DNA of 64,000 nucleotides from Aliivibrio finisterrensis_A (GCF_004167675.1 NZ_SEZQ01000005.1), one strand, 5' to 3'. Shown: positions 1 through 8,719, numbered from the stretch's first letter. Translations and numbers: made by a program. Notes: generated from the sequence alone by a model not told the origin.

Positions 1-1
1 T

Positions 2-103
2 GAGCATAAAGTAGCGAACTACCCTGCACGTTCTTGTGTTGAAGTCGCTCGTCTTCCAAAAGATGTTGGTATTGAGATTGAAGCGATTGCTGTTCGCAAA
101 TAA
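2..103 (+). CDS. ridA: RidA family enamine/imine deaminase, C-terminal fragment
   Basis: Only the last 33 codons and the stop are in the window; the gene starts upstream. The visible residues (NYPARSCVEVARLP, then GIEIEAIAV) match the end of the YjgF/YER057c/UK114 (RidA) family, including the conserved Arg that binds the carboxylate of the imine substrate. RidA proteins hydrolyse reactive 2-aminoacrylate and related imines made by PLP enzymes. A hairpin terminator follows 28 bases after the stop. Family assignment is firm; the exact paralogue cannot be decided from a fragment. Confidence 0.8.
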   Translation, partial: EHKVANYPARSCVEVARLPKDVGIEIEAIAVRK

Positions 104-130
104 TTAACACCAGCAATGCAGTAAATCAAG

Positions 131-170
131 TAAGGCAGCTATTGGGATCTCTAATCTCTGCCTTATTTTT
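131..170 (+). terminator. Rho-independent terminator after ridA
   Basis: TAAGGCAG (131-138) pairs with CTGCCTTA (158-165) around a 19-base loop and is followed by a T run. It ends the ridA transcript and faces the convergent idi gene. Confidence 0.7.
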
Positions 171-195
171 ATGCCAATACAATTAATTCTATAGC

Positions 196-735
196 CTATT
201 TAGATAGATATTGTGTCGCTTTATCAAAAACCGTTTCAAACCATACAGAAAATACAGCAGGATTATTTGTTAATTCTTGCTTAATACGGCTTTGTCTCCA
301 CCACTGAATATCACTCACTTCATCAGGATTCAGCGTAAATTCCACATCAGGTGTATTCGCCAGTAATATGTAGTCTTGCTCATGTTCACTCAATCCATTC
401 TCCAACTCAGCTTGATAAATAAACCAACCTAGATTTTCAAACACATTAGCGTTAACACTCGTAATACCTATCTCTTCTTCCAATCGTCTCTCGCCAGCAA
501 GCTCGACCGATTCATGTAATCTTGGATGAGAGCAACAAGTATTACTCCACTTTCCTTTACTGTGATATTTACAGTCTGCACGCTTCTGTAATAGAAATTC
601 ATACTCATCTTCTGTTTTTCGATACAGCAAAACGGAAAAAGCCAAGTGCAATAACCCTTTTTGGTGGGCTTCTAGCTTTTCCATGGTCCCAATGGTTTCA
701 CCTTGTTGATTTACAAGGATAACTTGTTCAGTCAT
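196..735 (-). CDS. idi: Isopentenyl-diphosphate delta-isomerase, type I
   Basis: Interconverts isopentenyl and dimethylallyl diphosphate in isoprenoid synthesis. It is a Nudix-fold protein: the catalytic Cys lies in NTCCSHP (about residues 66-71), the Nudix-like helix is GERRLEEEIG (81-90), and SEHEQDY near 116-122 carries the metal-binding acidic residues. At 179 aa it matches the bacterial type I enzyme. The ATG at 735 is chosen over an in-frame GTG at 750 because it gives the usual MTEQVILV-type N-terminus; neither start has a strong ribosome binding site. It lies 73 bases downstream of plsC on the same strand and may be cotranscribed with it. Confidence 0.92.
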   Translation of the reverse strand: MTEQVILVNQQGETIGTMEKLEAHQKGLLHLAFSVLLYRKTEDEYEFLLQKRADCKYHSKGKWSNTCCSHPRLHESVELAGERRLEEEIGITSVNANVFENLGWFIYQAELENGLSEHEQDYILLANTPDVEFTLNPDEVSDIQWWRQSRIKQELTNNPAVFSVWFETVFDKATQYLSK

Positions 736-808
736 TTTTATTCTACACACTAAAGAAAAAGGGCATATAGCAAGCCATACACCCCTTAATAATTATTATA
801 ATTAAAAT

Positions 809-1534
809 TTAAGCTTGGTTACGCTCGGCAACTTCTTTATTTAATTCTTCTAGCTTAACTTTCATTTGTTCACGACATTCGTTTGCAAAATCACGAACGT
901 TATTTTTGTCGTAACCGTCAGTACTTATTGGAGGTAAAATTTCAACAATAACAGTGCCGTTATTCCAACGATTTAATTTAACGCCATCAGTGCTACTACA
1001 TACAATTGGAGTTACTGGTACTTCAGCAGCAAGCGCGGCATGAAATGCGCCAGTTTTAAATGGCAATAAGCCACGACCTCGTGAACGAGTACCCTCTGGA
1101 AACATCCAAACAGACACATTACGTTTTTTAATATTGTCAGCAACTTGAGCAATCGTACCCACCGCTTTGCTACGATTGTTACGGTCAATCAAGATATTAC
1201 CAGTGATCCAATATAACTGACCAAACAGTGGCATCCACGCTAAGCTCTTTTTACCAACCGTTACTGTACGAGGCTGGATAGCACCAGAAACAGTAAATAG
1301 ATCCCAGTTATTCTGGTGATTGGCAATGTACAAACTTGGGCCTGCATTTTTTACACTATCAGGAACGCGCACTTCCAGTTTAATGCCAAACACTCGTGAC
1401 ATACGAGCAAACCACAAGCCAAACGTATAAACGTGTTTTGGATTTCGTGGGCTAAGTAAACAATAGCCACAACCAAATACAAACGTAAAGACAGCAAAGA
1501 TAGCCAAAGCAATTAGGCGTAACAATGCGATCAT
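809..1534 (-). CDS. plsC: 1-acyl-sn-glycerol-3-phosphate acyltransferase
   Basis: Makes phosphatidic acid from lysophosphatidic acid at the inner membrane. The N-terminal hydrophobic stretch (residues 1-25) is a membrane anchor. The acyltransferase motifs are NHQNNWD (HX4D, near residue 72) and FPEGTRSRG (near 146). A longer reading frame opens at 1609, but the ATG at 1534 has an excellent AGGAGA ribosome binding site and gives the family's usual length of 241 aa. It lies downstream of murA, from which it is separated by a terminator. Confidence 0.94.
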   Translation of the reverse strand: MIALLRLIALAIFAVFTFVFGCGYCLLSPRNPKHVYTFGLWFARMSRVFGIKLEVRVPDSVKNAGPSLYIANHQNNWDLFTVSGAIQPRTVTVGKKSLAWMPLFGQLYWITGNILIDRNNRSKAVGTIAQVADNIKKRNVSVWMFPEGTRSRGRGLLPFKTGAFHAALAAEVPVTPIVCSSTDGVKLNRWNNGTVIVEILPPISTDGYDKNNVRDFANECREQMKVKLEELNKEVAERNQA

Positions 1535-1559
1535 AAGTGTTTCTCCTACATACAAACAA

Positions 1560-1592
1560 TAAAAAACCGGGTCATTATATACCCGGTTTCCG
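1560..1592 (-). terminator. Rho-independent terminator after murA
   Basis: On the minus strand AAACCGGGT and ACCCGGTTT pair around a short AT loop and are followed by a T run. It lies between the murA stop and the plsC start, so it closes the mla-ibaG-murA transcript. Confidence 0.85.
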
Positions 1593-1622
1593 CTTAGCTT
1601 TTTTAGCAAACTAATCTATTGA

Positions 1623-2891
1623 TTAGATTTCGCTGCTACGAACTCTTTCGATATTCGCGCCTAATGCGGTTAACTTATCTTCGATCTTATCATAACCACG
1701 GTCGATATGATAAATACGATCAACAATTGTTTCACCTTTCGCTATACAACCAGCAATAACAAGGCTTGCAGAGGCACGTAAATCCGTCGCCATCACTTGA
1801 GCACCACTTAAACCGTCAGTATCGCCACAAATAGCGGTATTACCTTCGATCTCAGCATGAGCGCCCATGCGTTGCAGTTCAGGAATATGCATGAAACGGT
1901 TTTCAAAAATCGTTTCAGTAATAATACCAGGGCCTTTTGCCATCATGTTTAACAAAGTAAACTGTGCTTGCATGTCTGTTGGGAATGCAGGGTGTGGTGC
2001 CGTACGGATATTTACCGCTTTAAGCTCACGTCCAGTCATATCCAGGCTAATCCAATCTTCACCCGTTTCAACTTTTGCACCGGCTTCTTCAAGCTTAGCA
2101 AGAACAGCTTCAAGTAGATGCGCTTTTGTGTTCTTACAAACAATTTTACCGCCTGATACAGCAGCAGCAACTAAGAAAGTCCCCGTTTCAATACGGTCAG
2201 CAACCACTTCATGATAACCACCACCAAGACGCTCTACGCCTTCGATAGTAATGGTATCTGTACCCATGCCTGATACTTTCGCACCAATCGCATTTAGGAA
2301 GTTAGCAGTATCAACAATTTCAGGTTCACGCGCTGCGTTTTCTAAAATAGTTTTACCTTCAGCCAATGTTGCTGCACACATTACAGTGATTGTTGCACCA
2401 ACACTTACCTTATCCATTACGATATGAGCGCCTTTCAGACGACCATCAACTTCCGCTTTAACGTAGCCTTCTTCAAGCTTAATCGTTGCACCAAGTTGCT
2501 CAAGTCCGTGGATATGAAGATCAACAGGACGAGCACCGATAGCACAACCACCAGGTAACGACACTTGGCCCTTACCAAAGCGAGCAACTAATGGACCAAG
2601 CGCCCAAATTGATGCACGCATTGTTTTCACAAGGTCATAAGGCGCACAGAAATCATTAACGCCGCTAGCATCAATATGAACTGAACCATTACGAGAAGTT
2701 TTAGCGCCTAGGCGTTGTAACAACTCCATAGTTGTATCTACATCGCGTAATTTTGGAACGTTTGCAACTTCTACTGGTTCTTCAGCCAGCAGTGCTGCAA
2801 ATAAAATTGGCAGTGCAGCATTTTTTGCACCAGAAATCGTAACTTCTCCAGAAAGTGGTTGTTCACTTCCTTGAATTCGAAACTTATACAT
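1623..2891 (-). CDS. murA: UDP-N-acetylglucosamine 1-carboxyvinyltransferase
   Basis: First committed step of peptidoglycan synthesis: transfers enolpyruvate from PEP to UDP-GlcNAc in the cytoplasm. The 422 aa length is near the family norm. SGAKNAALP (20-28) supplies the conserved Lys and Asn, and LPGGCAIGARPVD (112-124) carries the catalytic Cys at 116, so it should be fosfomycin-sensitive (inference). It is the last gene of the mlaFEDCB-ibaG-murA cluster, 12 bases after ibaG, in the same order as in Escherichia coli. Confidence 0.98.
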   Translation of the reverse strand: MYKFRIQGSEQPLSGEVTISGAKNAALPILFAALLAEEPVEVANVPKLRDVDTTMELLQRLGAKTSRNGSVHIDASGVNDFCAPYDLVKTMRASIWALGPLVARFGKGQVSLPGGCAIGARPVDLHIHGLEQLGATIKLEEGYVKAEVDGRLKGAHIVMDKVSVGATITVMCAATLAEGKTILENAAREPEIVDTANFLNAIGAKVSGMGTDTITIEGVERLGGGYHEVVADRIETGTFLVAAAVSGGKIVCKNTKAHLLEAVLAKLEEAGAKVETGEDWISLDMTGRELKAVNIRTAPHPAFPTDMQAQFTLLNMMAKGPGIITETIFENRFMHIPELQRMGAHAEIEGNTAICGDTDGLSGAQVMATDLRASASLVIAGCIAKGETIVDRIYHIDRGYDKIEDKLTALGANIERVRSSEI

Positions 2892-2903
2892 TCAAAGGAC
2901 CTC

Positions 2904-3161
2904 TTAGAATAAGCTATTTAATTTTTTATCACGTGCCCACTCTTCCGGAGTAAACGCTTTTATTGATAGAGCGTGAATGGTATTTGTTGAGATGTGTTCC
3001 ATCAAAGGTCCGTAGATGGTTTGTTGTTTTTTAACTCGGCTCATTCCATTGAACGATTCATCCACAGCAATAACTTCAAAATGGCTTCCTTCACCTTTAA
3101 CGTGAATCTCTTGAAGTTGAAGTGCTGCGTCTAATAATTCTTTAATCTCGGCGCTTTCCAT
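2904..3161 (-). CDS. ibaG: BolA-family protein IbaG
   Basis: 85-aa BolA/YrbA-like protein. The motif GEGSHFEVIAVDESFNGMSR is the BolA core; family members bind [2Fe-2S] clusters together with monothiol glutaredoxins through conserved His and Cys residues. IbaG has been linked to acid resistance in E. coli and to envelope integrity in Vibrio cholerae. The start codon overlaps the mlaB stop, suggesting translational coupling, and murA follows 12 bases on. Confidence 0.93.
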   Translation of the reverse strand: MESAEIKELLDAALQLQEIHVKGEGSHFEVIAVDESFNGMSRVKKQQTIYGPLMEHISTNTIHALSIKAFTPEEWARDKKLNSLF

Positions 3162-3481
3162 TACTCTACCTTTTGCGTTATTAAATGATCAGCAAACAAT
3201 GATTCCACATTACTTAATTGAATTAATGTAATGAGCTGATCAGGGACGAAAGCTAGCATTATATGACAGTTTTGATTTTTTGCATGCTCTATTAGGTGTA
3301 AAAGTAACACTACCCCTGCTGAGTCAATGCGATTAACGTGACCTAAGTCTACCTTTACTTGTGTTGATTTAGGTTTCCATTCTGTCAATTCTTTCCAAAT
3401 ATTCGGCACAGTCTCACGTTCAAGGGCTCCATTTAGATGAATTTCATCTATTTTCGTCTCACATAAGTCCACCATTAGCAT
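3161..3481 (-). CDS. mlaB: STAS-domain subunit of the Mla phospholipid transporter
   Basis: 106-aa single STAS domain. The signature HVNRIDSAGVVLLLHL (near residues 50-65) includes the conserved Asp-Ser pair. In the Mla complex MlaB binds the MlaF ATPase and is needed for assembly and activity on the cytoplasmic face of the inner membrane. The start shares bases with the mlaC stop (TAATG), a coupled arrangement. A second Met two codons later is an alternative start. Confidence 0.92.
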   Translation of the reverse strand: MLMVDLCETKIDEIHLNGALERETVPNIWKELTEWKPKSTQVKVDLGHVNRIDSAGVVLLLHLIEHAKNQNCHIMLAFVPDQLITLIQLSNVESLFADHLITQKVE

Positions 3482-4122
3482 TATTTACTGCCTTCTAGGC
3501 GAATAGGTTGCTGCGCTAAAGAAGCCAATTCTTTACTTACTGAGCTAATGCCTTCTTTGCGAATTTTACCATTCCACTCTGACTGTTTGGTGGATAAAAG
3601 ACTGACGCCTTCGGCAACCATATCAAATGCCTGCCACTCTCCCGTTTTCTTATTCTTACGCAGTTTAAAATCCACTTTTACCGTTGGGCGAGCAGAATCT
3701 AAAATATCAACACGAACGCTGATAATTCTTTTACCTTCAGGTATTTTTTTCGCTTTTTCTAATACAATTTGTTGGTTTGTATATAGCGTTAATACTTGAG
3801 CATAAGATGACACTAAATAATCACGAAACGCAGTAACAAACTCAGCACGTTCTTCTGGTGAGGTTTTCTTTAAATGAGTGCCTAATAACTTATAAGCGGC
3901 ATATCTCACATTGACGTATGGCATTAACTCTTCATCAACCACCGTTTTTAATACATTAGGATCAGACTGAATCGCAGCTTGCTCTGCTTTCAAGCGTGCA
4001 AACGTCATTTCAGATACCTGAGCCATCATTTCGTATGGTTTTGTTTTATCGATATCTTGAGCCTGAACTGTACCTGTAAATAAACTTACTATAAGGGCAA
4101 ATAGGCTAATCCACTGTTTCAT
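3481..4122 (-). CDS. mlaC: Periplasmic phospholipid-binding protein MlaC
   Basis: Carries phospholipid between the outer-membrane MlaA complex and the inner-membrane MlaFEDB complex. 213 aa with a signal peptide (hydrophobic core at about 5-20, cleavage after VQA). The rest matches the Tol-Tol/Ttg2 MlaC family, with FRDYLVSSYAQVL and WQAFDMVAEGVSLL typical of the lipid-binding fold. Start and stop both overlap neighbouring mla genes by one base. Confidence 0.94.
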   Translation of the reverse strand: MKQWISLFALIVSLFTGTVQAQDIDKTKPYEMMAQVSEMTFARLKAEQAAIQSDPNVLKTVVDEELMPYVNVRYAAYKLLGTHLKKTSPEERAEFVTAFRDYLVSSYAQVLTLYTNQQIVLEKAKKIPEGKRIISVRVDILDSARPTVKVDFKLRKNKKTGEWQAFDMVAEGVSLLSTKQSEWNGKIRKEGISSVSKELASLAQQPIRLEGSK

Positions 4123-4616
4123 TACTCATTCTCACTTTTCTCTGACGAATCACCACCAATGCTATACAGCACTTGGCCTATCATATCTTCTAGAACTAAA
4201 GCCGATTTAGTGTCTTCTATATAATCACCGTCTCCAAGCATATCAATGTCTTCATCAATAAAGCCTGGTACTATGCCTATGTATTGTTCACCAATTAATC
4301 CTGAGGTTAAAATTTGTGCCGCAGAGGTTTCAGGAAAAGAACCAAATTGTTTATCGATCTCCATGCTTACTATTGGTAAATAACTTTCAGTATCTAGCGT
4401 GATGCCTTCTACACGCCCAACCACAACACCACCAACTTTTATAGGCGAGCGTGACTTTAAACTGCCAATATTATCGAACTGAGCATTTAGCGTATAATAC
4501 TCACCACTGCCACCACTTCGAACATCCGCAACTTTAAGTAATAGCATGAGTAACGCTGCCATTCCGGCTAATACAAAAAGGCCAACAAAAAATTCTACTT
4601 TACGTGTCTGCTGCAT
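4122..4616 (-). CDS. mlaD: MCE-domain protein MlaD
   Basis: Inner-membrane-anchored hexamer subunit that holds a lipid channel in the periplasm and docks MlaC. One N-terminal transmembrane helix (about 9-29) is followed by a single MCE domain, with FDNIGSLKSRSPIKVGGVVVGRV at about 47-69. The acidic C-terminal tail is short. 164 aa, slightly under the 183 aa of E. coli MlaD. It lies between mlaE (2-base gap) and mlaC (1-base overlap). Confidence 0.95.
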   Translation of the reverse strand: MQQTRKVEFFVGLFVLAGMAALLMLLLKVADVRSGGSGEYYTLNAQFDNIGSLKSRSPIKVGGVVVGRVEGITLDTESYLPIVSMEIDKQFGSFPETSAAQILTSGLIGEQYIGIVPGFIDEDIDMLGDGDYIEDTKSALVLEDMIGQVLYSIGGDSSEKSENE

Positions 4617-4618
4617 AA

Positions 4619-5413
4619 TTAATTCCCAAACATCAGTGCTGTCAGCACAAAATCAATTCCTAATACCGCCAGTGACGAATGCACTACCGTTCGTGTTGTT
4701 GCCAGCGAAATACCCTCAGACGTTGGCGTCGCATCATAACCATTAAATAAGGCAATCCACGTAACTATAAACGCAAACACCACACACTTAATTAAACTGT
4801 TTATGATGTCATAACGCACATCAACTGATGACTGCATTAATGACCAAAAGCTACCGTAATCAATGCCTTTCCATTCAACACCGACAATTTGACCACCCCA
4901 TATTCCCACCGCCATAAAGATCATTGCAAGTAAAGGCATTGAGATAATCCCAGCCCATAATCTCGGTGCGATAACACGACGAAGAGGATCAATCGCCATC
5001 ATTTCCATACTTGAGAGTTGCTCTGTGGTTTTCATTAATCCAATTTCAGCAGTTAACGCTGAGCCCGCACGCCCTGCAAATAATAATGCAGTGACCACTG
5101 GTCCTAGTTCTCTTAATAAAGACAGGGAGACAAGTTGCCCTAAACTGGTCTCAGCACCGTAATCAACCAGAATGATATAACCCTGTAAGCTGATAACCAT
5201 TCCAATAAATAAACCAGATACGATGATAATGACTAAAGAGCGAACTCCGACAGAATAAAGCTGAGTTAATAACAGTGGAAACATTTTGATAGGTTGAGGC
5301 TTTGCAATTAGAGCCCCTAACAGCATGAATGTCGCACGCCCAAACGCTTCACAAACCGATAAAGAACGCTTACCAAGTTGCTCGATAGATGAGATAAGAG
5401 AGAAGTTACTCAT
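4619..5413 (-). CDS. mlaE: MlaE permease of the phospholipid ABC transporter
   Basis: Multi-span inner-membrane permease of the MlaFEDB importer (DUF140/MlaE family). Conserved stretches are GLFIGMVISLQGY, LGPVVTALLFAGRAGSALTAEIG and the C-terminal ATTRTVVHSSLAVLGIDFVLTA. The ATG at 5413 is preferred over one at 5431: a GAGGTG ribosome binding site lies about 10 bases upstream of it and the product begins MSNFSL. It overlaps the end of mlaF by eight bases. Homologues in chloroplasts and actinobacteria import lipids and sterols, consistent with retrograde transport here. Confidence 0.94.
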   Translation of the reverse strand: MSNFSLISSIEQLGKRSLSVCEAFGRATFMLLGALIAKPQPIKMFPLLLTQLYSVGVRSLVIIIVSGLFIGMVISLQGYIILVDYGAETSLGQLVSLSLLRELGPVVTALLFAGRAGSALTAEIGLMKTTEQLSSMEMMAIDPLRRVIAPRLWAGIISMPLLAMIFMAVGIWGGQIVGVEWKGIDYGSFWSLMQSSVDVRYDIINSLIKCVVFAFIVTWIALFNGYDATPTSEGISLATTRTVVHSSLAVLGIDFVLTALMFGN

Positions 5414-6227
5414 GAGAAAACAACACCTCATTTAATGGTTTTGCAGGGAACCGAAAAGGAACAGGGCCATCAGATCGCCCATCCAAAAACTGTCGAACTT
5501 GAGGGTCTGGATTCTCTTCTAATTCTTTTGGCGAGCCTTGAGCAATGACTTTTCCATTTGCTAATAAATAAACATGATCCGCAATACTCATGACTTCTGG
5601 TACATCATGAGAGACCACCACTGAGGTCAAACCTAACGCATCATTTAAATTACGGATCAAATCAACCAAGACCCCCATGGTTATTGGATCTTGGCCAACA
5701 AAAGGTTCGTCATACATAATTAAATCAGGATCTAATGCAATTGCACGAGCTAATGCTGCACGACGTGCCATGCCACCTGATAACTCACTCGGCATTAAAT
5801 CAGAAGCACCGCGCAACCCGACTGCTTCGAGCTTTAATAGCACTAAAGTACGGATAAGTTCTTCTGATAATCGAGTGTGCTCTCGCAATGGAAAAGCCAC
5901 GTTATCAAACACATTCATATCAGTAAAAAGTGCCCCTGATTGAAATAGCATGCCCATTTTTTTTCGAGCTAAGTAAAGCACCTTTCTGCCTAGTTTAGGG
6001 ATATTCCACTCTTCAAAATGAATATCTCCAGACTCAGGTAAAATCTGCCCACCAATCAATCGTAATAATGTCGTTTTCCCGATCCCAGAAGGTCCCATAA
6101 TGGCGGTAATTTTTCCTTTTGGGACAGACAAACTAATGTCATCAAAAATCACTCGCTCACCACGTTTAAAAGTGAGGTTTTCTACTTTTATTAAGGTTGT
6201 TTCGTTATCCATATCAATATAATTCAT
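5406..6227 (-). CDS. mlaF: ATP-binding subunit of the Mla phospholipid transporter
   Basis: ABC ATPase energising MlaE. Walker A is GPSGIGKT (45-52), the signature LSGGMARR follows, and Walker B is DLIMYDEPF, with the switch His in VVVSHD. 273 aa, with an Mla-specific C-terminal extension that clasps the neighbouring subunit. It is the first gene of the mlaFEDCB-ibaG-murA unit, and its promoter should lie in 6228-6320. The ATG at 6227 is used; a second Met five codons in (6212) is possible. Confidence 0.95.
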   Translation of the reverse strand: MNYIDMDNETTLIKVENLTFKRGERVIFDDISLSVPKGKITAIMGPSGIGKTTLLRLIGGQILPESGDIHFEEWNIPKLGRKVLYLARKKMGMLFQSGALFTDMNVFDNVAFPLREHTRLSEELIRTLVLLKLEAVGLRGASDLMPSELSGGMARRAALARAIALDPDLIMYDEPFVGQDPITMGVLVDLIRNLNDALGLTSVVVSHDVPEVMSIADHVYLLANGKVIAQGSPKELEENPDPQVRQFLDGRSDGPVPFRFPAKPLNEVLFSHE

Positions 6228-6321
6228 TTAAAATCACTTTCTAACAACACCTGCATAAGTATACGTTAAGTTACCGATCCCATTTCTTTTTTTTAACATT
6301 CTTGCGAGAATCCCTAAGTAA

Positions 6322-6481
6322 TACCATTCTGGATAAGTAGTTGTTCAGATAATTGCGTAGGAAAAATCGATTAGAGCAAGGCATAAATTACAGTAACTAG
6401 TGGTTCTAATTACAAAATTTATAACGCAGATATAATCGATTTTAACAAGCAAGAATGATCAAATACTTATGTAGATTGGTA
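6322..6481. mobile_element. 160-bp palindromic MITE-like element, copy 1
   Basis: One of three near-identical copies in the window (others at 57541-57700 and 63217-63375). It begins TACCATTCTGGATAA and ends in the near complement (ending TGTAGATTGGTA), giving terminal inverted repeats of about 26 bp. The inverted symmetry continues inward, so the whole element can fold as one long hairpin. TAA flanks it on both sides (6319-6321 and 6482-6484), a 3-bp target duplication. It has no coding capacity. It sits between the divergent mlaF and yrbG genes, in reverse orientation relative to the other two copies. Confidence 0.88.
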
Positions 6482-6575
6482 TAAAGCCGTCCTTTTCTCT
6501 TTCCTTTTTGTCAGATAAGCGTCAAAATTGTTCCCCTCAACTATAAAATATCTTCTACAAAAGGAAATTAACACA

Positions 6576-7544
6576 ATGACAGAGCTGCTCATGCCAACTC
6601 TACTTCTTATTGCCGGCCTCTCTCTGCTAGTTTGGGGCGCCGATAAACTGGTATTTGGTTCTGCCGCATTAGCGAAAAACTACGGTATATCTCCTCTTGT
6701 GATTGGTATGACCATCTTAGCTATGGGCTCATCCGCACCTGAAATGATGGTATCAGCCGCCGCTGCATTAGATGGTAAAACAGATACTGCAGTAGGTAAT
6801 GTTATAGGTTCAAACATTGCGAACATTGCGTTAATTTTAGGTATTACGGCCTTAATCAAACCTTTAGCCATCAGCTCTGCCATTATTCGCAGAGAGTTGC
6901 CATTAATGCTCATGGTGACCATGCTGGCTGGGGGTATTATGTTTAACAATTATCTTGGATTTTATGAAGGCGTGCTACTTATCGCTTTATTTGGTGTTTT
7001 CATTATCGCCATGCTCTATATCAGTAAAAGCGAACAGCAAAATGGGGATATCCTTCTCGAAGAGCAAGAGTCTGAAATTCCTGAAGGCGTAGATAATAAA
7101 ATTGCCTTATTCTGGGTTATTGTTGGGCTTATTTTGCTACCCGTTGGTGCAAATATGCTGATTGATAATGCCGTTGTTATTGCTAAATTCTTTGGCATGA
7201 GTGATCTAGTGATCGGCTTGACGATTATTGCATTAGGCACAAGTCTTCCTGAACTGGCTGCGTCTGTCGCGGGTGTATTAAAAGGTGAAGATGACATGGC
7301 TGCAGGTAATATTATCGGCTCAAATGTCTTCAATATCCTTGCGGTTATGGGGATTCCTGCACTTATCAACCCATCAGAAATTAGCCCTGATTTAATGAAT
7401 CGTGATTTTTATGTCATGATGGGCGTTTCTGTTTTATTGCTATTTATGGCACTAGGCAAGAGTCGCAGCATTAACCGAGTTGAAGGCGGTATATTGGTAA
7501 CATGCTTCTTGGTATATCAAGGTTACCTTTTTTACACAATATAA
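6576..7544 (+). CDS. yrbG: Calcium/sodium antiporter, YrbG family
   Basis: Inner-membrane cation exchanger of the CaCA superfamily. Two inverted halves each carry the alpha repeat: GMTILAMGSSAPEMMVS with GNVIGSNIANIALILG in the first, and GLTIIALGTSLPELAAS with GNIIGSNVFNILAVMG in the second. About ten membrane spans, 322 aa. The ATG at 6576 has AAGGAA just upstream; the longer frame from 6528 adds a non-hydrophobic leader and is rejected. In E. coli yrbG likewise precedes kdsD and diverges from mlaF. The physiological role of this family in bacteria is not settled. Confidence 0.92.
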   Translation: MTELLMPTLLLIAGLSLLVWGADKLVFGSAALAKNYGISPLVIGMTILAMGSSAPEMMVSAAAALDGKTDTAVGNVIGSNIANIALILGITALIKPLAISSAIIRRELPLMLMVTMLAGGIMFNNYLGFYEGVLLIALFGVFIIAMLYISKSEQQNGDILLEEQESEIPEGVDNKIALFWVIVGLILLPVGANMLIDNAVVIAKFFGMSDLVIGLTIIALGTSLPELAASVAGVLKGEDDMAAGNIIGSNVFNILAVMGIPALINPSEISPDLMNRDFYVMMGVSVLLLFMALGKSRSINRVEGGILVTCFLVYQGYLFYTI

Positions 7545-7565
7545 GCGTACTCTCATTTAAAAAAA

Positions 7566-7614
7566 TATAGGTTTGTTAATTAGTAAAAACACGTTATTAA
7601 TTAACAAACCATAT
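7566..7614. terminator. Long inverted repeat after yrbG
   Basis: GGTTTGTTAATTA (7570-7582) is the exact complement of TAATTAACAAACC (7598-7610), a 13-bp stem with a 15-base loop, extended by TATA/ATATA on either side. It lies directly after yrbG and before kdsD. There is no long T run, so it may be a processing or partial termination site. Confidence 0.55.
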
Positions 7615-7653
7615 ATATCCCATGTATTCATCCTCATAACCATCCCCACTAGC

Positions 7654-7681
7654 TTGAACTACCTCTGGTATATGGCATAAT
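7654..7681 (+). promoter_or_regulatory. Candidate promoter for the kdsD-npr cluster
   Basis: TTGAAC (7654-7659) and CATAAT (7676-7681), separated by 16 bases, resemble a sigma70 promoter, with the -10 box better than the -35. It lies 64 bases upstream of kdsD and downstream of the inverted repeat, where a promoter would be expected. Inference from sequence only. Confidence 0.35.
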
Positions 7682-7744
7682 AATTGTATACGCTACTCAT
7701 CCAAATTATACATCTGTTATAACCCAAATAAAGGTGGTACCCCG

Positions 7745-8719
7745 ATGGCAACTCAGTTTGATTTCTGCACCGCAGGAAAAAATGTACTTCAAATTGAAAT
7801 AGATGCACTCACTCAACTGAACAACTACATTAATGATGATTTTGCTAAAGCATGCCAATTAATGTTGGAATGTAAGCGTAAAGTAGTTGTAATGGGTATG
7901 GGAAAATCGGGCCACATAGGTAATAAAATTGCAGCGACATTAGCAAGTACAGGTACCCCTTCTTTCTTTGTGCACCCAGGTGAAGCAAGCCATGGAGACT
8001 TGGGGATGATAGAAAAAGGCGATGTAGTAATTGCCATTTCAAATTCAGGTGAAGCGGGTGAAATTTTAGCGCTATTACCGGTTATTAAGCGTCTTGGTAT
8101 TACATTAATCACCATGACAGGTAACCCTGATTCAAGCATGGCAAAAGTAGCCGATGTAAACTTACAAATTACCGTACCTCAAGAAGCCTGTCCTTTAGGG
8201 TTAGCACCAACGTCCAGTACCACAGCAACTCTTGCTATGGGTGATGCTTTTGCTGTCGCTCTACTGCAAGCAAGAGGGTTTACTGCGGATGATTTTGCCT
8301 TATCTCACCCAGGTGGCGCACTTGGCCGTAAATTACTGCTATTATTGTCTGATATCATGCACAAAGACGATGAACTGCCAATGGTAACGAAAGACGCTCT
8401 AATTAAAACAGCACTGCTTGAAGTGTCTGAAAAAGGATTAGGGATGACTGCCATTGTCGATAATGAACAAAAAGTCATTGGTATTTTTACTGATGGTGAT
8501 TTACGTCGTTTATTGGATAATCGAGTTGATATTCACACCCAAACGATTGGTGAGGTAATGACTCACTCTCCAGCGGTTGCAAATCCAAACCTACTGGCGG
8601 TTGAAGGCCTAAACTTAATGCAAGATAAGAAAATTAATGGCCTACTGTTATGCGATGAAAAACATCGTTTAGTCGGAGCTCTTAATATGCACGATTTACT
8701 AAAAGCGGGAGTAATGTAA
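7745..8719 (+). CDS. kdsD: D-arabinose 5-phosphate isomerase
   Basis: Converts ribulose 5-phosphate to arabinose 5-phosphate, the first step of Kdo synthesis for LPS. 324 aa: an N-terminal SIS domain (about 35-175) with MGMGKSGHIGNKIAAT and the HPGEASHGDLGM loop carrying the conserved His, then SHPGGALGRKLL, then two CBS domains (about 205-324). AAAGGTGG is a clear ribosome binding site. Its stop codon overlaps the kdsC start (TAATG), coupling two enzymes of one pathway. Confidence 0.97.
   Translation: MATQFDFCTAGKNVLQIEIDALTQLNNYINDDFAKACQLMLECKRKVVVMGMGKSGHIGNKIAATLASTGTPSFFVHPGEASHGDLGMIEKGDVVIAISNSGEAGEILALLPVIKRLGITLITMTGNPDSSMAKVADVNLQITVPQEACPLGLAPTSSTTATLAMGDAFAVALLQARGFTADDFALSHPGGALGRKLLLLLSDIMHKDDELPMVTKDALIKTALLEVSEKGLGMTAIVDNEQKVIGIFTDGDLRRLLDNRVDIHTQTIGEVMTHSPAVANPNLLAVEGLNLMQDKKINGLLLCDEKHRLVGALNMHDLLKAGVM

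Noticed and set aside
6322..6481. MITE copies as intrinsic terminators or as a small protein gene
   Set aside because: No GC-rich stem with T run, no reading frame of note, and target duplications show it is a mobile element.
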